A stretch of 64,000 bases of DNA from Bog-473 sp963751335 (GTDB lineage: Bacteria; Actinomycetota; Acidimicrobiia; Acidimicrobiales; RAAP-2), in the NCBI GenBank assembly GCA_963751335.1, contig CAVVUB010000008.1, positions 1,054,001 through 1,118,000 of the forward strand, read 5' to 3'. The position numbers were made by a program, and so were the translations under genes. Numbering within the stretch: position 1 is the stretch's first letter; each line of letters opens with the position of its first letter. The notes beneath the pieces are model-generated. The model ran no database searches. It had not been told where the DNA came from and saw nothing but the letters and a program-made list of their open reading frames with translations. Below, piece after piece: positions 7,566 to 15,376 of the stretch.

Positions 7566-8743
7566 CGTCGCACTCCTTCGCGGGACAGGTGGCCATCGCC
7601 GGCATCGGGGCGACCGAATTCTCCAAGGCCTCGGGCCGATCCGAGTTGCGCCTGGCCGTCGAGGCGGTCGGTCTGGCGCTCGAGGATGCCGGCATCGCAC
7701 CGGCCGAGGTGCAGGGCATGGTGACCTTCAGCTCCGACACCAACCCCGACATCGACATCGCCCGCAGCCTCGGCGTCGGTGACCTCACGTTCTTCAGCCG
7801 TATCCACTACGGGGGCGGCGCCGCCTGCGCCACCATTCAGCAGGCGGCGCTGGCCGTTTCGTCGGGTGTGGCCGACGTGGTCGTCTGCTACCGCGCCTTC
7901 AACGAGCGCTCGGGGAGCCGGTTCGGCGCCGGTGTGCAGGGGCGACCGCCGCTGCCCAACGCCGAGAACGCGCACATGGCGTCCTATCTCCCGGTGGGCC
8001 TGCTGACCCCGGCTTCGTGGGTGGCCATGGCGGCCCAGCGCTACCTCCACATGACCGGGGCGACCAGCGAGGACCTGGGCCGGGTGGCCGTGGCCGACCG
8101 CAAGCACGCGGCGACCAACCCCAACGCATGGTTCTACGAGCAGCCGATCACGCTCGAGGAGCATCAAGCCAGTCGCTGGATCGTCGAGCCCTTGCATCTG
8201 CTCGACTGCTGCCAGGAGACGGACGGCGGCCAAGCGCTGGTCGTCACCTCGCTCGAGCGGGCCCGTGACCTCGCCCAGGCGCCGACCGTGGTGCGGGCGG
8301 CGGCGCAGGGTTCGGGGGCCGGCCAGGACATGATGACCAGCTACTACCGCGACGACCTGCTCGGGCTCCCCGAGATGTCCGTGGTGGCCCGCCAACTCTG
8401 GGCCACCTCGGGGCTCGGCCCGGCGGACATGCAGGCCGCCATCCTCTACGACCACTTCACCCCGTATGTGCTCTACCAGCTCGAGGAGTTGGGCTTCTGC
8501 GCCAAGGGCGAAGCGAAGGACTTCGTACGCGACGGCCGGATCGAAGTGGGCGGCTCGTTGCCGATCAACACGCACGGCGGCCAGCTGGGTGAGGCCTACC
8601 TGCACGGGATGAACGGGATCGCCGAGGGCGTGCGCCTGGTGCGCGGCACCTCGGTCAACCAGGTACCCGACGTGGAGCACGTGGTGGTGACGGCCGGCAC
8701 CGGGGTGCCGACCAGCGGGCTGGTGCTGGGCGTCGATCGCTGA
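7562..8743 (+). CDS. ltp2: thiolase-fold steroid aldolase, Ltp2-like
   Basis: The 393-residue product belongs to the SCP-x/lipid-transfer thiolase group. It starts VAIAGIGATEFSK, has CYRAFNERSGSR and YDHFTPYVLYQLEELGF, and keeps the C-terminal NTHGGQLGEAYLHG block. Mycobacterial Ltp2 works with the ChsH2 DUF35 domain as a retro-aldolase that splits the hydroxylated C-17 side-chain CoA ester into a 17-ketosteroid and propionyl-CoA. As last gene of chsE2-chsH2-chsE1-chsH1-ltp2 it completes the pathway step. The GTG start overlaps the chsH1 stop. Its final 188 bp (8556 to the stop) are duplicated at 11043-11230. Confidence 0.85.
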   Translation: MTSHSFAGQVAIAGIGATEFSKASGRSELRLAVEAVGLALEDAGIAPAEVQGMVTFSSDTNPDIDIARSLGVGDLTFFSRIHYGGGAACATIQQAALAVSSGVADVVVCYRAFNERSGSRFGAGVQGRPPLPNAENAHMASYLPVGLLTPASWVAMAAQRYLHMTGATSEDLGRVAVADRKHAATNPNAWFYEQPITLEEHQASRWIVEPLHLLDCCQETDGGQALVVTSLERARDLAQAPTVVRAAAQGSGAGQDMMTSYYRDDLLGLPEMSVVARQLWATSGLGPADMQAAILYDHFTPYVLYQLEELGFCAKGEAKDFVRDGRIEVGGSLPINTHGGQLGEAYLHGMNGIAEGVRLVRGTSVNQVPDVEHVVVTAGTGVPTSGLVLGVDR

Positions 8744-8749
8744 GGCGGC
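8556..8749 (+). repeat. 194-bp direct repeat, copy 1 (3' end of ltp2)
   Basis: This segment covers the last 62 codons and the stop of ltp2 plus six more bases. It recurs at 11043-11236 with four mismatches (about 98% identity) at a constant offset of 2487 bp. Sequence similarity ends abruptly after GGCGGC on the right. Confidence 0.95.
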
Positions 8750-9042
8750 GCTTCAGGTGGACGGTGGTCTGGACCGTCGGCGCAGGTTCACCTCTCGTTG
8801 AAACCCTTCAGGACGCTTTTGGCCGTGAGCAAGACGGAAATAGCTGGGACTTGCTGCTCGGGCTCGCGCCGAGGCCGCAGCCCGTCAGGATGAGGGTCAG
8901 GCCGCCCCAGGTGATCTTGACCGGTCCGTAGCCCGGCGCATACCAGACGGAGTTGGCCACCGACTTCGCCGCGACGGGTTCGATTTCCGGGTCGAGGTCG
9001 TGGTACTCGCCCTCGCGGTTGGTGATGTCGAGTGAGCGCAGG

Positions 9043-9776
9043 CTGGAGAAGCTGTGGTCGCCCCAGGAGATCGCGGAGCGCTTGCGCCTCGAGTACCCAG
9101 ACGATCCGATGATGCAGGTGAGCCACGAGACCATCTACCAGTCCCTCTTCGTCCAAGGCCGCGGTGAGCTCCGCCGTGAGCTGGCCCGCTGCCTGCGCTC
9201 GGGACGCACGGCCCGCCGCCACCAGGGCCGGGTGGAGAAGCGAGGCAAGATCTCGAACATGGTCATGATCGCCGAGCGCCCCGCGGAGATAGAAGACCGG
9301 GCGGTGCCCGGGCACTGGGAGGGTGACCTGATCATCGGGGCCGGCAACAAGTCAGCTGTCGGCACCCTGGTTGAGCGCTCGACCCGCTTCGTGCTCCTCT
9401 TGCATCTCCCAGACGGCTACGCGGCGGTGAAGCGTCGAGAGGGCCATGCGCAAAGCCATCAAGAAGCTGCCCGACGAGCTCGCCCGCTCCATCACTTGGG
9501 ACCAGGGACACGAGATGGCCAACCATGTGGACTTCACCGTGGCCACCAGCATCCCGATTTACTTCTGCGATCCCCATTCGCCGTGGCAACGTGGATCGAA
9601 CGAGAACACGAACGGCCTGCTGCGCCAATACATGCCCAAGAGCACCGATCTCTCAGTAGCACAGCGCCGCCGACCTAGCCCGATTTCAGCGAAGCCTCAA
9701 CGGGCGTCCTCGCAAGACGCTGGGATATATGAAACCATCAGAGAAGTTCGCTGAGCTCGTTGCGCTCACCGCTTGA
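9043..9776 (+). pseudogene. IS30-family transposase remnant
   Basis: Three forward frames together give an IS30 transposase lacking its N-terminal helix-turn-helix. They read LEKLWSPQEIAERLRLEYPDD, VSHETIYQSLFVQGRGELRREL, HWEGDLIIGAGNKSAVGTLVERSTRF (first catalytic Asp in EGDLI), then after a shift near 9425-9445 TWDQGHEMANHVDFT (second Asp) and WQRGSNENTNGLLRQY (catalytic Glu). After a third shift near 9655-9665 the usual C-terminus follows (NGRPRKTLGY to a TGA at 9774). The DDE residues survive but the frame is broken at least twice and the 5' part is missing, so it is inactive. Confidence 0.85.
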
Positions 9777-10676
9777 ATCCGCCCTCTGATTCGACCCTGG
9801 ATCGAAAAGAACGTCGATTCCATCGCTTTCGCCAAGGTAAAACGCCGTTTCAGGCAGGGCATTCGGCTTCGGGCCAGATCCAACCCAATCAACCGTGACT
9901 GGCTGTGCCTCAATCCCGTAGAAGCCCTGACTTCCCCCAAGCCACGGAAACGAGAGGTCATAGCCTCCGAACTGTACACAGCCGCATGGGAGCGGACTGG
10001 TCTGGGCATCCCACCTTGCGCCCACGAGGTAGCCGGCTTCTCGGTATCCGGTAATGCCGGCAAGTCCGAAGACAATGACCAACGCGAATCCGAGCAGGAC
10101 CAACAGCCAACGTTTATCCTTCTGGACTGCCTCTTTGAACGCGACGTAGCGTGCGCTTTTCCAAGCCGCGAGGAAAATGATCAAAAGAGTCACGATGAGT
10201 GGGACGAGTGACCGGCCGAGTAATCGCACCTGCGGTAGTGGTAACAACACGCCAAGCGATATGCCGGTAATGACCGCGATTACGCACGCAAGAAAAAACG
10301 CGAGCGACCCTTTTAGCCGAACACACAACGTCGTCGTAAGCACTAAGGCCGTGAGCAAGGCGACCGGACCAGCCACGCGACTCAGGGTCTCGCTGTAGCT
10401 GATACCAACACTGTCGGGCGTCGTGCCCAGCCGGGCATAGAAGACTGTGTCGGCGAAGCGAACAGATCCGTACACCGCGAGCCCGACAACTCCCAAGAAC
10501 CCGAGAATGTCCTTCCCACTGACCTGGCGCAGCAGGGAATTCCATTCGGAACCACTCGATTTCGCCGTCGGGGGCTCTTCGGGGGACGCCTGACCATCTC
10601 GGGCAGCTCCGGGGTCGGCCCCATCGGCCTCTGGAGTAGGTCCACCGGTTGCGACCGGTGCGGAGGTGTCGCTCAT
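9738..10676 (-). CDS. membrane protein of unknown function, C-terminus altered by IS30
   Basis: I do not recognise this 312-residue protein. After about 55 disordered residues rich in Pro, Ala and Asp there are five likely membrane helices: about 65-85, 110-128, 134-155, 165-185 and 203-225. A C-terminal domain of about 85 residues follows, probably outside the membrane. ATG 10676 follows GAGGGGAGC; the longer open frame upstream has no RBS. The last residues (SSGERNELSELL) are the antisense of the transposase 3' end, so the natural C-terminus was probably lost when IS30 inserted. Base composition is less GC-rich than its neighbours, which suggests transfer. Confidence 0.6.
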   Translation of the reverse strand: MSDTSAPVATGGPTPEADGADPGAARDGQASPEEPPTAKSSGSEWNSLLRQVSGKDILGFLGVVGLAVYGSVRFADTVFYARLGTTPDSVGISYSETLSRVAGPVALLTALVLTTTLCVRLKGSLAFFLACVIAVITGISLGVLLPLPQVRLLGRSLVPLIVTLLIIFLAAWKSARYVAFKEAVQKDKRWLLVLLGFALVIVFGLAGITGYREAGYLVGARWDAQTSPLPCGCVQFGGYDLSFPWLGGSQGFYGIEAQPVTVDWVGSGPKPNALPETAFYLGESDGIDVLFDPGSNQRADSSGERNELSELL

Positions 10677-10843
10677 GGCTGCTCCCCTCAGGCCACGATC
10701 AGCCCAAGCACGGGAGCATAGGGCGGATTTGTCGGTACACAAACCCCCCTTGCAGGGTAAGAGATCGGAATCCCACGAGGTTGAGAACTCCCGCAAGCCA
10801 CGCCCCATCCAGGAGTCCTAGGAGCTCGGGCCCGTCACGGGCC

Positions 10844-10872
10844 GAGCCAGGCGGCTCAGTGTCGCCTGGCTC
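10844..10872. repeat. perfect 10-bp inverted repeat
   Basis: GAGCCAGGCG (10844-10853) and CGCCTGGCTC (10863-10872) form a perfect stem with a 9-base loop. It lies in the gene-free stretch 10677-11042 of the insertion. It could be a terminator left from a lost gene. The rest of that stretch shows no convincing gene. Confidence 0.5.
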
Positions 10873-11042
10873 GTGCGCTTGGAGTGTCTCGAGGCGGCGC
10901 TGGGTGGACAAGAGGCTGGTGGGGCGATGGACGTCGAGCGACGGCGCCGAGCGGGCCCCAGGGAGCACGGCGCCACCGGGAAAACCCGAGCCAGGAACGG
11001 GGCGGGGGGCGAGGGCCACTTCGCTTCAACGAGTTGGGCGGG

Positions 11043-11236
11043 CGTTGCCCATCAAGACGCACGGCGGCCAGCTGGGTGAGGCCTACCTGCACGGGATGAA
11101 CGGGATCGCCGAGGGCGTGCGCCTGGTGCGCGGCACCTCGGTCAACCAGGTACCCGACATGGAGCACGTGGTGGTGACGGCCGGCACCGGGGTGCCGACC
11201 AGCGGGTTGGTGCTGGGCGTCGATCGCTGAGGCGGC
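11043..11236 (+). pseudogene. duplicated 3' fragment of ltp2 (repeat copy 2)
   Basis: This is the second copy of 8556-8749. It encodes the last 62 residues of Ltp2 with changes such as Asn to Lys in the THGGQLGE block (KTHGGQ), and includes the stop at 11228-11230. It has no start or promoter of its own and is not expected to be functional. It ends 12 bp before the end of the converging FadD17-like gene. Confidence 0.9.
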
Positions 11237-11248
11237 AGGTCCAGCTGC

Positions 11249-12976
11249 TCAGATTGGCCGATCACCCACGGCCGCTTCGAGTTCGACCGCATCCTCCGCG
11301 GTGAGGATGCCGTAGGGACCGCCCTTCTCGGGTTGCCAAAGGACGGGCTCGGCGCAGTTCCAGCGCTCGGCCCGCAGTCCGCGCTTGAGCACCTTGTTGG
11401 TGGCCGTGATGGGGAGTGCCGCGCTCATGCGGACGAAGCGGGGTGCCCATTTCGTGCCCAGGTCGCCCTGGGTGGCCAAGAAGGCCGAGAGCTCGTCGCC
11501 GTCGAGCGCGTCGAGCCCGGGTCGTAGCTGCACGGCCACCATGACCTGGTCGCCCACGACCGGATCGGGCACCGCGTACACCGCAGCCAGGGCGACGTCG
11601 GGATGACGCTGCATGATCCGCTCGATCGGCGCCGAGGCAAAGTTCTCGCCGTCCACCCGCAACCAGTCGTGGTCGCGTCCGGCGAAATAGAAGAACCCTT
11701 TCTCGTCTCGGTAGGCCAGGTCGCCCGTCCAGTACCAACCCTCGCGCAGGCGAGCGTGTTGTGCCTCGTCGTTGCGCCAGTAGCCCTCGAAGCCGGCACC
11801 GCCGACCTTCGACACCAGTTCGCCGATGGCCTCCTCCGCGTTGCAGAGGCGCCCCCGCTCGTCGAAGCGGGCCGGCGGGCACTCCTCGCAGGTGGAGGGG
11901 TCGAGGACGACGGTTCCCTCCGGACCGACCCCGAGAGCGCCCGGCGGCGTGTCGGGCGTGCGCGCCACGGAGGCGCCACCTTCGGTCGACCCGTAGGCAT
12001 CGGTCACCGCAACGCCGAAGCGTTCGGCAAAGCGGGCCACGTCGTCGATCGAGCCTTCGTTGCCGAAGGCCCGCACCAGTGGATTGTCGGCATCGTCGGG
12101 TTGCTCGGGCGTGGCCAAGACGTAGGAGAGCGGCTTGCCGACGTAGTTGAAATATGTGGCTCCGGCCGCCCGCACGTCGGGCAGGAAACCCGAGGCGGAG
12201 AAGCGTCCCGTCGAGGGCAGGGCGAAGGTCGAGCCGGCCATGAGCGCGGGCCCCCAGCCGGCCATCAAGGCGTTGGAGTGGAACAGAGGCATGGACAGGT
12301 AGCACACGTCCTCGGACACGAGCGCGTACCGCTGGCCCACGATGTTGCCGATCCGGGCCAGGCGTCCCTGGCTGCACAGGCAGGCTTTGGGTGCGCCCGA
12401 GGTGCCGGAGGTGAAGAGGAGGTAGCCCAGGGAATCGGGTGTGACGGTCCGCTCAACCACATCGGTCGGCGCGGCGCCGGCGAACGGGGCCAACGCGGCC
12501 TGCGCCCTCTCGGTATCGAGCACCAGCACCCGGTCGTTGTCGAGGGCCACGGTCCCGAGCGCAGGAGCCAGACGAGCCCCCTCGACCAGGGGGAGGTGCG
12601 CGGACTCGGTCACCAGGAGCTGGCACTCGGTGTGCATCAGGTCGCGGGCGAGCTCGTCGCCCCGGTGGGTCGGGTTGGCACCGACGACCACCGCGCCCAC
12701 CAGCGCGGCCGCCTCGAGCCAGAAGACGAACTCGGGGACGTTGTCGAGGAGCACAGCCACGTGGAAAGGGCCGTCGACCCGCTGTGCACGGAGCCAGGCC
12801 GCCCGTTGGGCCGCCCTGGCCACCACCTCGGCGTGGGTCAGGCGCAGCTCGCCCGCCACGAGACCCAGATGGTCGTCGTCGGCCCGTTCGAGGACGGCCC
12901 GGGCGATCGTCTCGGATGGCGGGAGGCCGGCGCCCGTATCGGGAGCCTCGTCCGGCGGCACCTCAGCTGGGGTCAC
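11249..12976 (-). CDS. acyl-CoA ligase, FadD17-like
   Basis: The 575-residue product is an adenylate-forming acyl-CoA synthetase. Motifs are LLFTSGTSGAPKA (ATP loop), DAYGSTEGG, the YWTGDLAYRDE hinge Asp, and the final catalytic Lys in ITATNKVLKRGL. The segment around EECPPARFDERGRLCNAEEAIGE resembles mycobacterial FadD17, a ligase reported to activate steroids with shortened side chains. It faces the ltp2 operon and shares an upstream region with an oxidoreductase gene, with a KstR-like box between them. Assignment to FadD17 is from recall and context, not an alignment. Confidence 0.8.
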   Translation of the reverse strand: MTPAEVPPDEAPDTGAGLPPSETIARAVLERADDDHLGLVAGELRLTHAEVVARAAQRAAWLRAQRVDGPFHVAVLLDNVPEFVFWLEAAALVGAVVVGANPTHRGDELARDLMHTECQLLVTESAHLPLVEGARLAPALGTVALDNDRVLVLDTERAQAALAPFAGAAPTDVVERTVTPDSLGYLLFTSGTSGAPKACLCSQGRLARIGNIVGQRYALVSEDVCYLSMPLFHSNALMAGWGPALMAGSTFALPSTGRFSASGFLPDVRAAGATYFNYVGKPLSYVLATPEQPDDADNPLVRAFGNEGSIDDVARFAERFGVAVTDAYGSTEGGASVARTPDTPPGALGVGPEGTVVLDPSTCEECPPARFDERGRLCNAEEAIGELVSKVGGAGFEGYWRNDEAQHARLREGWYWTGDLAYRDEKGFFYFAGRDHDWLRVDGENFASAPIERIMQRHPDVALAAVYAVPDPVVGDQVMVAVQLRPGLDALDGDELSAFLATQGDLGTKWAPRFVRMSAALPITATNKVLKRGLRAERWNCAEPVLWQPEKGGPYGILTAEDAVELEAAVGDRPI

Positions 12977-13019
12977 TCCATCTCCAAACGTCTCTGACCT
13001 GCGGTGGAAGGGTCATTAT

Positions 13020-13033
13020 TGAAACACGTTGCA
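13020..13033. promoter_or_regulatory. KstR-like operator in a divergent promoter region
   Basis: TGAAACACGTTGCA fits the KstR motif TnnAACnnGTTnnA at every fixed base. It lies 43 bp before the FadD17-like start (minus strand) and 80 bp before the luciferase-like oxidoreductase start (plus strand), so one protein could control both. Binding by a KstR-type repressor is inferred. Confidence 0.6.
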
Positions 13034-13112
13034 TTTTAGACCATCCCGTGTTACGGTCGCTGCGGAGCGCCTGCGGGATCGACCGTGGCCACGCTACGAG
13101 AGGACGAAACCC

Positions 13113-14243
13113 TTGGAATTCGGGATCTTCAATGCCGCGTGCCTCCTGCCCAAGTACCGCGCCGCGCACGGTGACGCGGCCGAACACGACCGGATCATGG
13201 ACGAGGTGGCGTTCATCGTGGCGGCCGACCAGGCGGGCTTCAAGTACACCTGGGCGTCCGAGCACCACTTCCTTACGGACTACTCGCACCTCTCGGCGTC
13301 GGAATCCTTCCTGGCCTTCTGCGCCGCCAAGACCAACTCCATCCACATCGGCTCGGGCATCTTCAACATCACCCCGCCCGTGAACCACCCGGCCCGCATC
13401 GCCGAGCGGGTGGCCATGCTCGACCACCTCTCCGAGGGCCGTTTCGAGTTCGGTACCGGACGGGGTTCGTCCACGACCGAGCAGAAGGGCTTCGGTATCC
13501 CCGAGCCCGACATCACACGCGAAATGGTGGCCGAGACGCTGCCCGAGATCGTGCGCATGTGGAAGGACGAGGAATACAGCTACGACGGCAAGTTCTTCTC
13601 CATGCCGCCGCGCAACGTCCTTCCCAAGCCGTACTCCAAGCCGCACCCGGCGATCTGGATGGCGGCCGGAAGCCCGTCCACCTTCGACCTGGCGGCCGAG
13701 CTCGGCGTGGGCGTCCTCTGCTTCGGTTTCTCCACCCCGGACCAGCTCACCCCGCTGGTGGCCCGCTACAAGGAGAAGATCGAGGACTGCACCAACCCGG
13801 TGGGTGAGTTCGTCAACAACAATGTGATGATCACCACGCAGATGATCTGCATGGAGGACGGCCAGAAGGCCCGCCAGACCTTTCTCGACTCCGAGTCGAA
13901 CTACCACCTGAGCCTGGTCTTCCGGTACCTCGACACGTTCCCGAAGCCCCCGGGCGTGCCCGAGTGGCCCGAGATCGTTCCCGCCATGGACCCCGAGACG
14001 CTCGACGCCGCCATTGCCATGGGCGCCATCGCCATCGGCGACCCCGACGAGGTGGTCAAGGCCATGGAGAACTACACGACGACGGGAGCCGACCAGATCT
14101 CCTTCGGCATGCTGTCGACCTCCATGCCGATCGAGGCGTGCCAGGAGGCCGTCGAGACCTTCGGCAAGCACGTGCTGCCGCAGTTCGACAAGGACCCGGT
14201 GCACAGCACGACGAAGCAGCGTCTGGCGGCCGGAGGCAGCTGA
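13113..14243 (+). CDS. LLM-class flavin/F420-dependent oxidoreductase
   Basis: The 376-residue product has the luciferase-like TIM barrel: FGIFNAACLLP at the start, the cofactor-side segment YTWASEHHFLTDYSHL, and the family block LDHLSEGRFEFGTGRG. Such enzymes use FMN or F420 to oxidise or oxygenate varied substrates. TTG 13113 is chosen because GAGAGGAC lies at 13098-13105; an ATG at 13029 overlaps the KstR-like box and would add 28 residues unlike the family. Its divergent layout with the FadD17-like ligase and the shared box suggest a role in steroid breakdown, but the substrate cannot be read from the sequence. Confidence 0.8.
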   Translation: MEFGIFNAACLLPKYRAAHGDAAEHDRIMDEVAFIVAADQAGFKYTWASEHHFLTDYSHLSASESFLAFCAAKTNSIHIGSGIFNITPPVNHPARIAERVAMLDHLSEGRFEFGTGRGSSTTEQKGFGIPEPDITREMVAETLPEIVRMWKDEEYSYDGKFFSMPPRNVLPKPYSKPHPAIWMAAGSPSTFDLAAELGVGVLCFGFSTPDQLTPLVARYKEKIEDCTNPVGEFVNNNVMITTQMICMEDGQKARQTFLDSESNYHLSLVFRYLDTFPKPPGVPEWPEIVPAMDPETLDAAIAMGAIAIGDPDEVVKAMENYTTTGADQISFGMLSTSMPIEACQEAVETFGKHVLPQFDKDPVHSTTKQRLAAGGS

Positions 14244-14268
14244 GTCCTGGCGGTTGCTCCGCAGGCCT

Positions 14269-14865
14269 CTACAACCTGAAGTCACCGGCCTCGAGTCGGC
14301 GATCGATCTCCTCGGCCAGCTCGGCCGGTGAGCGCTGGCCTGAATCCACTCGGTGTCGCTCCTCGACGCCGTGGCGCTCGAACTGCGCCCACAGGTCGTC
14401 GACCACTGTGGCGTCCGCGAGCGCGCCGGCGTGCCGTGGTTCGGCCCTGCGGTCCTGCACCCGTTGTTGGACGACGGCGACCGGTGCGTGCAGCACGGCG
14501 TAGCTCAACTCGATGTCCAAGGGTGCACACGCCGTCTCGAAGAGGTCGAGCATGAACGGGTACAAGATGCCCTCGGCCACGGTGAAGTAGCCACCCCGGA
14601 CGAACTCGGCCACCGCAGCCGCTGCGGCCGCGAGCACGGTGCGGTTCTGCTCGTGCGCCTCGGGCTTCCAGGGCTCGACGGCGCCCCGGCGCACCTTGGT
14701 GAAGAACCAATCGAGGTCCAGGCACGCCGAGGGCTCGTGGCGATCGGCCACCAACGGTGCCACCGTGGTCTTGCCGCAGCCGGGCGAGCCCGTCAGCAGG
14801 AGGAGGCGAGCGGGAGGGGGACCCACGACCTGCATCATCGCGTCCGGGGCGGTCGCCGGTACCAT
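14269..14865 (-). CDS. P-loop kinase / AAA-family NTPase
   Basis: The product (about 198 residues) has a Walker A loop LLTGSPGCGKTTVA near its start, then LDLDWFFTKVRRGAVEPW and a later RVQDRRAEPRH lid-like segment. This resembles small-molecule or nucleotide kinases of the shikimate-kinase/gluconate-kinase kind; the substrate is not evident. ATG 14865 has no clear RBS, and ATG 14838 or 14835 would fit equally. The much longer open frame upstream is antisense to other genes and is not used. The gene converges with the oxidoreductase gene. Confidence 0.7.
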   Translation of the reverse strand: MVPATAPDAMMQVVGPPPARLLLLTGSPGCGKTTVAPLVADRHEPSACLDLDWFFTKVRRGAVEPWKPEAHEQNRTVLAAAAAAVAEFVRGGYFTVAEGILYPFMLDLFETACAPLDIELSYAVLHAPVAVVQQRVQDRRAEPRHAGALADATVVDDLWAQFERHGVEERHRVDSGQRSPAELAEEIDRRLEAGDFRL

Positions 14866-14925
14866 TTGTTCGTGGTCGCGGCTCGAGTGACGGGTCGTCG
14901 AACCCGGAGCGTCAGGGAATCTGCG

Positions 14926-15174
14926 ATGTCCGAGACCGAGACCGTCGATGCGTTGGTCCTCGACCTGCTCGAGTGGATCGGTGCAGCCCCGCGTCCCTAC
15001 GACGACGTGCTCGATGCGTGGCGCACCTCGTGTCCGCGCCTGCCTGTGTGGGAAGAGGCCAATGCACGCGGCTTCGTCCTCCGCCGACACCAGCCTGGTC
15101 AGGGCGTGCTGGTCTCGGTATCCGCGGCGGGCAGATCCGCCCTGCAGGCCGCGCGCGCGCCGCCGCTCGCGTGA
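14926..15174 (+). CDS. small protein of unknown function
   Basis: I do not recognise this 82-residue protein. It is mostly helical, with ETETVDALVLDLLEWIG, YDDVLDAWRTSCPRLPVWEEANARGF and a basic turn VLRRHQPGQG, and resembles short actinobacterial hypothetical proteins. GTCAGGGAA at 14911-14919 is a fair RBS for ATG 14926. A 94%-like copy with three lesions lies at 16660-16897, so the gene was duplicated. It starts 60 bp from the divergent kinase gene. Confidence 0.65.
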   Translation: MSETETVDALVLDLLEWIGAAPRPYDDVLDAWRTSCPRLPVWEEANARGFVLRRHQPGQGVLVSVSAAGRSALQAARAPPLA

Positions 15175-15376
15175 CGACGCCCTGACGCGCCTCCCGGGGT
15201 GGCCTTCGCCATGCACCCCGCGGCACGGAACAGATCGCGACCTAGGGATGGACCTCAGAAGCTGAGAAAGAGCTGAAAATAGGCCTGTTGTCCGAACCTG
15301 AGATCTGTCAGGGTAGAGGTGGGCGCGCCACGCTTCGTCCTGTGCCTCCGCTGAATCCAACCAAAGGGGGCGCTCG

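Larger units (their letters stand above)
8750..11042. mobile_element. insertion between two copies of the ltp2 3' end, with IS30 remains
   Basis: The 2.3 kb between the two repeat copies holds a decayed IS30 transposase (9043-9776), a membrane-protein gene on the minus strand (9738-10676) and about 370 bp without a gene (10677-11042). The membrane-protein part is visibly richer in A and T than its surroundings. Without this block and one repeat copy, ltp2 and the FadD17-like gene would be neighbours ending towards each other. How it arrived is inferred: an insertion with a long duplication, or a tandem duplication later partly deleted. Confidence 0.65.

Noticed and set aside
8953..9042. N-terminal part of the IS30 open frame (from ATG 8953)
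   Set aside because: These 30 codons do not resemble the IS30 helix-turn-helix and belong to the sequence on the other side of the truncation point.
10873..11099. Short forward open frames in the gap before the ltp2 fragment
   Set aside because: They are Arg/Gly-rich, have no RBS or recognisable motif, and run into the duplicated fragment in the wrong frame.
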